A DNA stretch of 64,000 nt, from positions 168,096 through 232,095 of the forward strand of contig NZ_CAWNSW010000089.1 of NCBI RefSeq assembly GCF_963877135.1, written 5' to 3'. Below are positions 8,904 to 16,531 of this stretch, piece after piece. A program made the translations under genes and the position numbers. The DNA is from Stenomitos frigidus_A. GTDB lineage: Bacteria; Cyanobacteriota; Cyanobacteriia; Leptolyngbyales; Leptolyngbyaceae. How positions within the stretch are numbered: the stretch's first letter is position 1; the number at the start of each line of letters is the position of its first letter. The notes beneath the pieces were generated by a model that had not been told where the DNA came from, made no database searches, and saw nothing but the letters and a program-made list of their open reading frames with translations.

Positions 8904-9107
8904 TTAATCAACCACCCGTAATCGACCTGCCCGCAACCGTTCAAAGATTCGGTTGATCAACTCTTGCTCAGTGGGGCTAATGGTCTTTTGAGAGAGTAGT
9001 GCGGACATGAACTGCTGCTGGTCTTTGCGGCTAATCCTGCCGCAGGCGGTAATTCGATTCACCATCTGTTCGATGTCAGGACAGTGTAGATGAAGATCTT
9101 TTGTCAT
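8904..9107 (-). CDS. Small conserved hypothetical protein, 67 aa
   Basis: This small soluble, mostly helical protein has no recognised family. The sequence includes HLHCPDIEQMVNRITACGR near the start and a helix-turn-helix-like rhythm in ISPTEQELINRIFERLRAGRL at the end. DNA binding is not demonstrated. The frame continues to a TTG at 9119, but ATG 9107 is the better start. It converges with crtH, 43 bp apart. The intergenic gap holds the direct repeat ATGCTATAGAGG twice. Confidence 0.65.
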   Translation of the reverse strand: MTKDLHLHCPDIEQMVNRITACGRISRKDQQQFMSALLSQKTISPTEQELINRIFERLRAGRLRVVD

Positions 9108-9793
9108 TGATGCACCCAAAACAATCGCACATTGAGTTTACCAAAACTCCACCTTTTCTTAAACACAACTTTAAAGCATAATTTTGCGATCGCGATCCGA
9201 CTACAACCGTGATTCAGATCACAGTGCTGTAAGGTTCAGTAACTCAAGTCGATTATTTCTGATCAATGTAAATAGTAAGCTTTTCTTTTTATCGTTGAAT
9301 AGTGTAATTTACCGGCTTCGGTTTTTTGCTTTTACGGAAAATCTTTTTATCACTTTGCTGAGGACATACAAGAAGGTTTAGATACCAGCATCATCAGACT
9401 TTGTTTGCTCGCGATTTTGCAGTAACGATGACTGAAGGCTCTACAGAACAGTCGTCTGTATCGTATACTACGGTTTCTTTATTGCTTGTATTATGCAGCT
9501 AAATGCGATCGTGTGTCATCAGAATAAGTACAACCTCAAGGCAGCTCCCGCACTAAAAATTTTCTTCTCTTTTTCACTTTAAATCGCCAAAACTAGGGCT
9601 TGATTTTTACAAGTGAGGATGAGAAATTCATTAGAAATTTATCAGGATTCTCGCAAATCTAGCCTTAGCTTTACGGAAAAAATGATCCTGATTTGTATCT
9701 TGTAGAGAGGAACAATCAATTAGTTACAGCATCAAAGCACATAAGTGCCTGAGTAACTGATTGAGACCATACAGACAATAGGGGGTTAACACC
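9108..9793. other. Long AT-rich intergenic region upstream of the Mo-nitrogenase-C-like gene
   Basis: This 686-bp divergent region is markedly more AT-rich than the coding DNA around it. A 65-codon plus-strand ORF (9184-9381) is low-complexity F/L/N/S and probably not real. The region contains an exact GTA-N8-TAC sequence at 9458-9471 with TATTAT at 9489-9494. The remaining approximately 300 bp before ATG 9794 would be an unusually long leader. Confidence 0.6.
9458..9494 (+). promoter_or_regulatory. ntcA-box: Possible NtcA site with -10 element
   Basis: GTA (9458-9460), eight bases, TAC (9469-9471) match the half-site rule for the cyanobacterial nitrogen regulator NtcA. TATTAT (9489-9494) follows after 17 bp; the usual spacing is about 22. 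GTA-N8-TAC is expected about every 4 kb by chance, so this rests on context: the downstream gene is a nitrogenase-C-terminus-like protein. Confidence 0.3.
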
Positions 9794-10105
9794 ATGTCTG
9801 ATTTAGACCTAGCGTTTCATGCCAGTTTGCACCCTGAAAAAACATCCGACACTCTTCGCCTTAACGTGTTGCAGCCAGTCCGCCAGTGGCTGGATCGGTT
9901 CCCTGTAAGCAATCCAGCACTAGCCCGGCTTCTCTACAAGCTTATTCCTGGTCAGTGCCCCTTTGAGCGTGATGTTGTTGTCTTCGGTCGCAAACTTGCC
10001 CATATTCCTCCCCTCTGCAAACTCAACCCACTTTACGATCAGCTCGTGGGACTTCGCTTTCGCTCCATGTGCTATCTGGTTGATGTGTGCGGGGAGACCC
10101 TTTAG
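9794..10105 (+). CDS. Mo-dependent nitrogenase C-terminus-like protein, 103 aa
   Basis: This small soluble protein belongs to the cyanobacterial Mo-nitro_C family. The hallmark is the segment around residues 53-95 with FERDVVVFGRKLAHIPPLCK and LNPLYDQLVGLRFRSMCYL. Despite the family name it is not a nitrogenase subunit, and it occurs in cyanobacteria that do not fix nitrogen. Its role is unknown. The purine-rich GGGGGTTAACACC just before ATG 9794 fits a ribosome site. It converges with the CobW gene (49 bp gap). Confidence 0.8.
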   Translation: MSDLDLAFHASLHPEKTSDTLRLNVLQPVRQWLDRFPVSNPALARLLYKLIPGQCPFERDVVVFGRKLAHIPPLCKLNPLYDQLVGLRFRSMCYLVDVCGETL

Positions 10106-10154
10106 AGGATAGGGGCTAGGGAACCGAAAAAGTGACTCAAAACGTCCCTTCCTA

Positions 10155-11231
10155 TCACACAGGCAAAGCGGTGAGCTGAATTTCGATTTGAGCAGCATCC
10201 AGAGCGCGACCAATGAAAACAAGACGGGTTTGTTTTAGTTCTTCAGGCTGCCAGGGGCGATCGTAGAACTGATCAAAGCGTTTACCCACGCCCTGCATCA
10301 CCAGACGCATTGGCTTCTGCGGCACGGCAACAAAGCCTTTAATCCGATAGATTTCCTGCTCCTGCACCAGGGTTTCTAGCTGTTGCCTCAATAATGTGGG
10401 ATCAAATGCGCGATCGAGCACCAGATGAACAGAGGTAATTTCATCATCGTGATCGTGGTCTTCTTCCTCATCATGGTGGCTCGACCGGGAGCTTAAATGA
10501 TCTTCAACGGCAGCTTGAAAGCCGAGCAGAAGATTGGGGTCAAGTTGCCCATGCTGGCTAGAGACAATTTTGACGCCTTTAGGAAGCTCTTGTCGCACGA
10601 GTTGCTCAACCTGACCCTGAGTTTGGGCATCCACTAGATCGGCTTTGTTGAGGATGACCAGATCAGCGCAGGCAAGCTGATCTTCAAACAGTTCCTGAAT
10701 AGGAGTTTCGTGATCTAGACTGGGATCGGCCTGACGTTGGGCTTCTAGCGCTTGTAGATCAGTCGCGATCGTGCCTGTAGAAACAGCTTCGCAATCAACC
10801 ACCGTGATCACACCGTCTACCGTGACCGCATGAGAAATTTCGTGCCAACGAAACGCTTTCACTAAAGGTTTGGGGAGTGCCAGCCCTGAGGTCTCAATCA
10901 GAATACAATCCAGGCTCTCTCTACGTTTGAGTAGCTCTAACATAACAGGGAGAAATTCTTCCTGTACGGTACAGCAGAGACACCCATTGGTCAGTTCGAC
11001 AATATTGGATGGACTAATGGTGAGTGCGGTTGCTAATTCGTCGGTCGAGGTGTCGTCATCGCAAACCTGGCACGATCGCAGCAAATCGCCATCGATGCCC
11101 AGTTCGCCAAACTCGTTGACCAGCACAGCGATCCGTCTGCCCTGGTTGTTTTGCAGGAGATGGCGAATGAGCGTTGTTTTGCCGCTACCGAGAAAGCCTG
11201 TGATAATCGTTACGGGAATTTTTGCTGCCAT
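10155..11231 (-). CDS. CobW/COG0523 G3E-family GTPase, likely metallochaperone
   Basis: The protein has 358 residues. GTPase motifs are in order: Walker A GFLGSGKTT (12-20), metal-binding NGCLCC (82-87), ETSG (113-116) and NKAD (195-198). A His/Asp/Glu-rich metal-binding stretch follows at about 252-264 (HHDEEEDHDHDDE), then a CobW_C domain (about 266-355). COG0523 proteins deliver Zn or other metals to target enzymes. The metal here is not known, but the His-rich loop favours Zn or Co/Ni. It lies 152 bp downstream of heme oxygenase on the same strand, separated by a strong hairpin, so it is probably a separate transcript. Confidence 0.9.
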   Translation of the reverse strand: MAAKIPVTIITGFLGSGKTTLIRHLLQNNQGRRIAVLVNEFGELGIDGDLLRSCQVCDDDTSTDELATALTISPSNIVELTNGCLCCTVQEEFLPVMLELLKRRESLDCILIETSGLALPKPLVKAFRWHEISHAVTVDGVITVVDCEAVSTGTIATDLQALEAQRQADPSLDHETPIQELFEDQLACADLVILNKADLVDAQTQGQVEQLVRQELPKGVKIVSSQHGQLDPNLLLGFQAAVEDHLSSRSSHHDEEEDHDHDDEITSVHLVLDRAFDPTLLRQQLETLVQEQEIYRIKGFVAVPQKPMRLVMQGVGKRFDQFYDRPWQPEELKQTRLVFIGRALDAAQIEIQLTALPV

Positions 11232-11292
11232 GTATAGAGTTTTGAGTTTTAAGTTTCAGCCTTCAGCCTTCAGCCCTCTGCCTTCAAATGGT

Positions 11293-11340
11293 GAATCCTG
11301 GGGACTTGATAGGGTTTTGACTACCAAGCCCCCAGGATTC
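11293..11340 (-). terminator. Hairpin between heme oxygenase and CobW genes
   Basis: GAATCCTGGGGACTT (11293-11307) pairs with AAGCCCCCAGGATTC (11326-11340), a 15-bp stem with one mismatch. It probably ends the heme oxygenase transcript on the minus strand. Confidence 0.65.
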
Positions 11341-11383
11341 GAGGGAAGACGTTAGAGCTGGAAGAGTGTGTCGGCGGTGGGCA

Positions 11384-12100
11384 TTAGTCAGCGGTTGCTA
11401 GTTCAGTACTTCCACGAGTACGACGGCGTGTGAGGGTGTTAAACAGCATGGCACCGATCGCTTTGATCAGGTTGCCTTCTAGTTCCTGGAACAGCTTCAT
11501 GTTCATACCAAAGGCAGCATTCGCTTCGTCCACAATGCGATCAGCGGTTGCATCATCGATCGGGAGAGCATTCATAGCTTCACGATAGTTGGCTTTGAAT
11601 AGCTTCTCGTCGGGAATGTTGTGAAATTCGTAGAACGCTGTTCCATTCCCCTCTGAAAGGTTCATGCCCCGTTGTGCGATGCCTTTCAGAATTTGACCAC
11701 CCGAGAGGTCACCCAGATAACGGGTGTAAGAATGGGCAATCAGCAATTCAGGAGCCTCCTTTGAGATCTCCCGAATGCGCTGTACGTAGGCTTCAGCTGC
11801 TGGGGAAGGTGCTACTTGCTCACGCCAATTGCTGCCGAAGTAATAGTACAGATCCTGCTCCAAGGCCGCTTTGCGGTTCAGCTCTGGAAAGCAAATTTTG
11901 GCAAGCAATGGATGCTGCTGATGCTGCTCCATTTCTTCTTCCATCGCTGAATAAACGAAGTAAAGGTTGGATACAAGCTTGCGATAGGAGGTTTTCTCAA
12001 CGACTCCCTTTAAAAAACATTTCACGAAACCAACATTCTCAGCCATTGAGTGCGACTTTTTGGTGCCCTCACGTAGCTTTGCTGCTAAATTACTGCTCAT
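11384..12100 (-). CDS. ho1: Heme oxygenase (biliverdin-producing)
   Basis: This enzyme opens heme to biliverdin IX-alpha, CO and iron using ferredoxin electrons. It is the first step of phycobilin synthesis for phycobilisomes. The protein has 238 residues. The proximal heme ligand is H17 (GTKKSHSMAENVGF) and the distal-helix glycines are in GDLSGG (130-135). The sequence is typical of constitutive cyanobacterial HO1. It sits upstream of the CobW gene on the same strand. Confidence 0.96.
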   Translation of the reverse strand: MSSNLAAKLREGTKKSHSMAENVGFVKCFLKGVVEKTSYRKLVSNLYFVYSAMEEEMEQHQQHPLLAKICFPELNRKAALEQDLYYYFGSNWREQVAPSPAAEAYVQRIREISKEAPELLIAHSYTRYLGDLSGGQILKGIAQRGMNLSEGNGTAFYEFHNIPDEKLFKANYREAMNALPIDDATADRIVDEANAAFGMNMKLFQELEGNLIKAIGAMLFNTLTRRRTRGSTELATAD

Positions 12101-12403
12101 GCTAAATCTTCTAAATCTAACGTTGACTCGATGGTGGACGATGCGCCGATCGGTAAGCGCGATTTAACCTCTTCAATAAGCCACCCAATTGTTACGGTAG
12201 ACTGATTTGATGAGAGTTTTTATTAAAAAATCTAAAGCAAATCGCTACTGTGTAAGCGTTCCCGAACGAAAAAGATAAGGATCGCAAACGCTTTACGAGT
12301 GCAAATGCGTCGCGAACGATACACTTCCACATCAAGTCTATGTTACTGACAAAATGTAACCGTCGCCACGATCTCGCCGAATCAGCGTACCTAACCGCAA
12401 TTG
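12101..12403. other. Intergenic region between ndhM and ho1
   Basis: This 303-bp spacer between two same-strand genes holds no credible ORF. It must contain the ho1 promoter. Direct repeats of CGAACG-type sequence (GTTCCCGAACGAAAAAG and CGCGAACGATACAC) were noted, but no known regulator box was identified. Confidence 0.5.
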
Positions 12404-12745
12404 CTAGCTTTCAGCGGGCACCACACGTGGTAAGCCCATGCTGTAATTGAGCGCACGGCTATTGAGATTGTAAGAAATGTCGCCTTTTTGCAGAAGCGAT
12501 CGCACGAAATGCTCTAAATCAGAGCCAATGCGACGAAGGTTATAGTCGGTCAAGTCGGCTCCACCATAGGCTTCTACTAACTCATCAAACTTTCGGTACA
12601 CCTTCTGTACAGACTCTTCGCTCCAGTTGAATTCATTGTCTGGGTCGATATCGAGCGTTAACACGCTGTCACTGGGTACGAGCTCATTCTTTTCGACGAC
12701 AGCCGTAAAAATATGGATGTGTCGGGTGGTGGATTTTAACAGCAT
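12404..12745 (-). CDS. ndhM: NAD(P)H-quinone oxidoreductase subunit M
   Basis: NdhM is an oxygenic-phototroph-specific subunit of the thylakoid NDH-1 complex, which carries cyclic electron flow and CO2 uptake. The protein has 113 residues. The family sequence is clear: MLLKSTTRHIHIFTA at the start, VLTLDIDPDNEFNW, DLTDYNLRRIGSDLEHF and SYNLNSRALNYSMGLP at the end. The open frame extends to 13045, but ATG 12745 is preceded by GGAG (12754-12757) at normal spacing and matches known NdhM N-termini, so the longer form is rejected. Confidence 0.95.
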   Translation of the reverse strand: MLLKSTTRHIHIFTAVVEKNELVPSDSVLTLDIDPDNEFNWSEESVQKVYRKFDELVEAYGGADLTDYNLRRIGSDLEHFVRSLLQKGDISYNLNSRALNYSMGLPRVVPAES

Positions 12746-13338
12746 GGCGTAAACTCCGCTGGACTGGTTACTGGGCAAAGCTCTGCTCTTCATTGTAAAG
12801 GGCGATTTCACCTTTTGCTCAGTTGTTTTTTGCAGTGAAAAGCGGTGCCGAGCTAGAAGGACAATAAGCGGCAGTCTGTCAATACTGACACAATAAACTT
12901 CTTGCCGCTTGGAGTCAGATAACTTTGCTATTGTGCAAAGTGGAGTGCGAAGGGGCGCCGTAGCCAGTGTTGAACTGACGGCAAAAACCGTGCCAAACGA
13001 CTGCAATCGTATTCGTCGATGCTTCGCTAGACCACAAGACACCATAGGCTAAGACTACAATTATCCAATGCTTTGTGCTATCTACTGGCTCACTCCACGA
13101 TCGGTATCGATGCTGGTGAGCGTTGTCTGCCCATTTTGCCGAGTTTCAGTTCATCAGTAAGAAAACTGGCAAAATTAAGTAAGACTTTCAACGGCGACTA
13201 CAGAAGGGCTGTTTTAGCTGTCTGCATTGACTGCACGTCTTTCTTGAGAGTCCTTAACTTTCTTGAGAGTACTAAAACAGTAACCCTATAAGAGAGTCCT
13301 TGCTGGCAGATCACCTCAACATTCTCCGGTGTTTACGT
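12746..13338. other. Divergent intergenic region ndhM/coaE
   Basis: This 593-bp stretch lies between divergent genes. The minus-frame extension of ndhM to 13045 and a 72-codon plus ORF (13073-13291) look non-coding. CTTTCTTGAGAGT occurs twice (13239-13251 and 13258-13270) and a related AGAGAGTCCTT follows near 13291, giving a small repeat cluster about 40-100 bp before coaE that may be a regulatory site. Confidence 0.5.
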
Positions 13339-13992
13339 ATGAACATTCGCAACCAAGTCGAGCCATTTCAACGCCTCATTGGTCTCACAGGTGGCATTGG
13401 GATGGGCAAAACGACCGTTTCGAACTACTTGGCGACCGTTCACAAACTGCCCGTTTTGGATGCTGATGTTTACGCCAGAGAAGCGGTTGAGCCAGGTTTG
13501 CCGGTGCTGGTAGAGATTGCTGAACGTTATGGGGCCGGTGTACTGTTGCCGGATGGGACGCTGGATCGTCATCGGTTGGGCGACATTATTTTTAGCAGTC
13601 CGCCAGAGCGGTTGTGGTTGGAACAACAGATTCATCCTCATGTGCGCGATCGTCTGATCGAAGCCATGCACGCTTTGTCGAGGCAAGAGCCGTCGCCATC
13701 CATTGTTGTGCTAGTGATTCCGCTGCTGTTTGAAGCACGCATGACTGATCTCGTGACTGAAACTTGGGTGGTGCGCTGTCCCGAAGCGCAACAGATGGAA
13801 CGGTTGATTGCGCGCGATCACCTTAGCCTACAGCAAGCCCGCGCTCGTATTGACAGTCAGATGTCGATTCAAAAGAAGGCTGCTCATGCTGATCTGGTGC
13901 TGGACAATGCATCAACGCTAGAACATCTCTTTCGGCAAGTGGACGCTGGGTTGTTAAAGCAGCCCATTCACTTAACCGCACCGCGTGGGTAA
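13339..13992 (+). CDS. coaE: Dephospho-CoA kinase
   Basis: This enzyme performs the last step of coenzyme A synthesis, phosphorylating the 3'-OH of dephospho-CoA. The P-loop is GGIGMGKTT (18-26). The family motifs LDADVYAREAVEPG, GDIIF and VIPLLFE are present, and the LID region has ARDHLSLQQARARIDSQ. The frame is open from a TTG at 13300, but ATG 13339 gives 217 residues with the kinase fold starting at residue 12, so it is preferred. Confidence 0.95.
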   Translation: MNIRNQVEPFQRLIGLTGGIGMGKTTVSNYLATVHKLPVLDADVYAREAVEPGLPVLVEIAERYGAGVLLPDGTLDRHRLGDIIFSSPPERLWLEQQIHPHVRDRLIEAMHALSRQEPSPSIVVLVIPLLFEARMTDLVTETWVVRCPEAQQMERLIARDHLSLQQARARIDSQMSIQKKAAHADLVLDNASTLEHLFRQVDAGLLKQPIHLTAPRG

Positions 13993-14204
13993 GTGATGGC
14001 CTTAGCGTTAAGTCTGAAAGGGTGCGATCGTTTGTTACTGCCATCAATCCATTGCAGCATGACAACGGATTCTGCTTTGGGTTGACTTTAGACGATAATT
14101 GGTTGGAGACAAGCCGTAAGGTTTTTCATCCTTCGTTTTTTAATGTTCACAACCAGTCACCTGAAGCACATGAAGGCGTTGGGGGTTTTTATCGAGACTT
14201 TTAT

Positions 14205-14789
14205 ATGGGCGCGACGCTGCAACAAATCGCTGGCTATCTGGATAACAAAGGGTGGAAGTATAAGCTTGACGAAGACGAATGCCGTATTCTCACAGGCGTT
14301 TATGCCGAAAACATTCAAGAATTTCTCATTGTCATCCAGCTTGATGAAGATGGTGAATTTTTTGAGCTCTTCGCACCACGCGTTCTTTCTGGGGTGAATA
14401 ATCATCCTCACAAAGCAGCCATTCTCCAAACAATGCTTTGTATCTCCTGGGAAACCAAAATGCTGCAATGGGAGTACGATCCGTCGGACGGTGAAATTCG
14501 CGCCATCATTGAGTTTCCTCTAGAAGATTCCACGCTGACCGAGCGGCAGTTCAATCGCTGTTTGTTTAGCCTGGTTGAGCTGGTGGATGAAATTGCGTTG
14601 CCTCGTTTGCAAACGGTTATGGAAACAGGTGAAGACCCTGGTGATGTCACGGAGGGAGAACGACTGCTGCTGAAGCTACAGGAAGAATCTCCCGGGCTGC
14701 TAGATGTACTCGAACGAGCGATGGAAGCCCGCAAGCGACGGGGCAGGTTGCCCTCAGAGAGCGAAGATCCTCCAGAGAGTAAAGGTTAG
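14205..14789 (+). CDS. YbjN-like conserved cyanobacterial protein
   Basis: This is a soluble protein of about 194 residues. The block QTMLCISWETKMLQWEYDPSDG and the following IRAIIEFPLEDSTLTERQFNRC are typical of a conserved cyanobacterial group with a YbjN-like fold, often grouped with type III secretion chaperone-like proteins. The biochemical role is unknown. The frame is open from a GTG at 14022, but the first 61 codons look unlike the rest and homologous N-termini (MxATLQQIAGYLDNKGWKY) begin at ATG 14205. A highly charged tail (RKRRGRLPSESEDPPESKG) ends the protein. Confidence 0.75.
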   Translation: MGATLQQIAGYLDNKGWKYKLDEDECRILTGVYAENIQEFLIVIQLDEDGEFFELFAPRVLSGVNNHPHKAAILQTMLCISWETKMLQWEYDPSDGEIRAIIEFPLEDSTLTERQFNRCLFSLVELVDEIALPRLQTVMETGEDPGDVTEGERLLLKLQEESPGLLDVLERAMEARKRRGRLPSESEDPPESKG

Positions 14790-14810
14790 TCAAGAGGATT
14801 AGCCTGCTGC

Positions 14811-14875
14811 AGAAACCGGGTTTCTCAACGAGAAGCTGATTGCAAATTCAAGCCGCGCCCCAAAACCCGGTTTCT
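14811..14875. repeat. AGAAACCGGGTTT palindrome pair, convergent terminator
   Basis: AGAAACCGGGTTT (14811-14823) and AAACCCGGTTTCT (14863-14875) form a 13-bp stem, followed by a short T-run. Each arm is itself palindromic (GAAACC-GGTTTC). This unit resembles a small interspersed palindrome of filamentous cyanobacteria. Here it also ends two convergent genes (14789 plus, 14886 minus). Confidence 0.65.
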
Positions 14876-14885
14876 TTTAAAGTCG

Positions 14886-16289
14886 TTAGTCTTCAACAGC
14901 TTCCCCACCCACGACGACATTACGAATTCTCAAGCTGGGGCCGCCACAGCCAACCGGTAAGCCGCTTTGGCCACCTTTGCCGCAGCCGCCGGATTCGTCC
15001 CAGAAAAAATCGTCGCCGATCGCCTCAATATCTCCCAGTGTTTTAAAAGCATTGCCTGATAAAGTGACATCTCTAACAGGCTCAGCGATTGCACCATTGC
15101 GAATCATCCAGGCTTCCCCAGCGGTGAACGTAAACATTTCGCCATTGGTCATGCCGCCTAGCCAATTGCGGGCGTAGACGCCTTCTTGAATGCCGTTGCA
15201 TAGATCGGCAACAGGAGTTTTACCCCGTTCGATCCAGGTGTTGGTCATACGGACGATCGGTGGATAGTGGTAATTAAGGCAACGAGCATTGCCAGTAGCG
15301 GCTTCACCCAACTTGCCTGCAGTTTCACGAGAATGAAGCCGTCCGACTAGCACGCCATCCTTAATGAGTTGCGTCGTAGTGGCTGGGGTGCCTTCATCGT
15401 CATAAAAGTAACTGCCACGATGACCAGCGGGAGACGCACCGTCAAAGATTTGCAAATCAGCAGAGCCAAACTGCCGTCCGATGCTCATCACTTCCATCAA
15501 GTCCGGGTTCTCGTAGGTCATGTCGGCTTCAGAAAGGTGCCCAAACGATTCGTGCACAAATAGCCCGGTGAGAATGGGGTCAATCACAACCGTATAGGTG
15601 TTGCCTCGTACGGGCGGTAGTGCCAGTGAATCGACTGCTCGTTGCGCCGCATGGCGAACTTGAGCATCCAAGCCCAAGAGATCTTCATACGCCTTGCGAG
15701 AACCTGTCGTTTCGCGTCCAGTCTGAACCGTTTCACCGTTGCGCGCGGTGGCAGCAAACCGCATTTCCATGTCAACCCACGATTGCTCTAATAATGTGCC
15801 TTCAGACGTGGCGAGAATAACGTGCTGAGCACTATCGCCGTAACGGACAGAAACGGTTGCAATTTGGGGGCTGATGCTGCGGAGAATCTCGCTGTAGTGT
15901 TGGCAAAGCGCTTTTTTTTGTATCAGAGGGATTTGGCGGGGATCGGTGCCTGTGAGAGGGAGGATACAGGTATCTTGAATGGGCGTGATTGGTGCTAGCA
16001 GCGTTTCGTCATCGCCAACGAGATGGGCTGCCGCGATCGCCTCTTCAATGCGATCGCTCAGCGTGGAGAGTTGGTTAAAGCTGGCAAACCCCCAGCCCCC
16101 TTTGTGGCAGGCTCTCACCTGCCCTCCGATCGCAATCCCTTCTGTCAATGTTTCAATTTTTTCGCCCCGCAGGAGAATATCGGCTCCTTCGGCTGCTTCC
16201 AGGCGTACTGCCAGGTAGTCTACGCGAGTGCGATAGCGCGTCATGAGGTCAGCAAGCAAGTCCTTCAGATGAGCGGGCAAGGTAGCCAT
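14886..16289 (-). CDS. tldD: TldD/PmbA family metallopeptidase (TldD type)
   Basis: TldD-like proteins are zinc peptidases that act with TldE/PmbA on modified or unfolded peptides. The protein has 467 residues. The HExxxH motif is H246-E247-SFG-H251. The C-terminal GCGGPSLRIRN supplies the candidate third ligand C448. The glycine-rich TNTWIERG block is also present. No PmbA partner is next to it, so the heterodimer partner, if any, is elsewhere. ATG 16289 gives a full-length family member. Confidence 0.92.
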   Translation of the reverse strand: MATLPAHLKDLLADLMTRYRTRVDYLAVRLEAAEGADILLRGEKIETLTEGIAIGGQVRACHKGGWGFASFNQLSTLSDRIEEAIAAAHLVGDDETLLAPITPIQDTCILPLTGTDPRQIPLIQKKALCQHYSEILRSISPQIATVSVRYGDSAQHVILATSEGTLLEQSWVDMEMRFAATARNGETVQTGRETTGSRKAYEDLLGLDAQVRHAAQRAVDSLALPPVRGNTYTVVIDPILTGLFVHESFGHLSEADMTYENPDLMEVMSIGRQFGSADLQIFDGASPAGHRGSYFYDDEGTPATTTQLIKDGVLVGRLHSRETAGKLGEAATGNARCLNYHYPPIVRMTNTWIERGKTPVADLCNGIQEGVYARNWLGGMTNGEMFTFTAGEAWMIRNGAIAEPVRDVTLSGNAFKTLGDIEAIGDDFFWDESGGCGKGGQSGLPVGCGGPSLRIRNVVVGGEAVED

Positions 16290-16531
16290 ATCAAAGCATT
16301 GTTAAGAATCACCTCCTTTATTCTGCAGTGAATTGCGAGGGTTGGCAGCGCTGACTGCAATTTGCCGTAGTGGTTAAAATCTTAAGATTTAGGCGATTTG
16401 CTGTTACCTTTATGCCGAAAGTTGAGAATTATGGAGTATTAATGAACTAATGATTGCGGTAATGTTGGCCAACTAGCAGCAAAAACCGTAGTGCTAGGTG
16501 TGACGGCGGCGGCGAGTGAGGTTGGAAATTC

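Noticed and set aside
9184..9381. 65-codon ORF in the leader of the Mo-nitro_C-like gene
   Set aside because: Low-complexity Phe/Leu/Asn/Ser translation of AT-rich DNA, with no ribosome site.
12746..13045. Longer N-terminus for ndhM
   Set aside because: A GGAG ribosome site and the known NdhM start at 12745 fit. The upstream 100 codons do not look like protein.
13073..13291. 72-codon plus ORF between ndhM and coaE
   Set aside because: No ribosome site or family resemblance, and it spans a repeat cluster.
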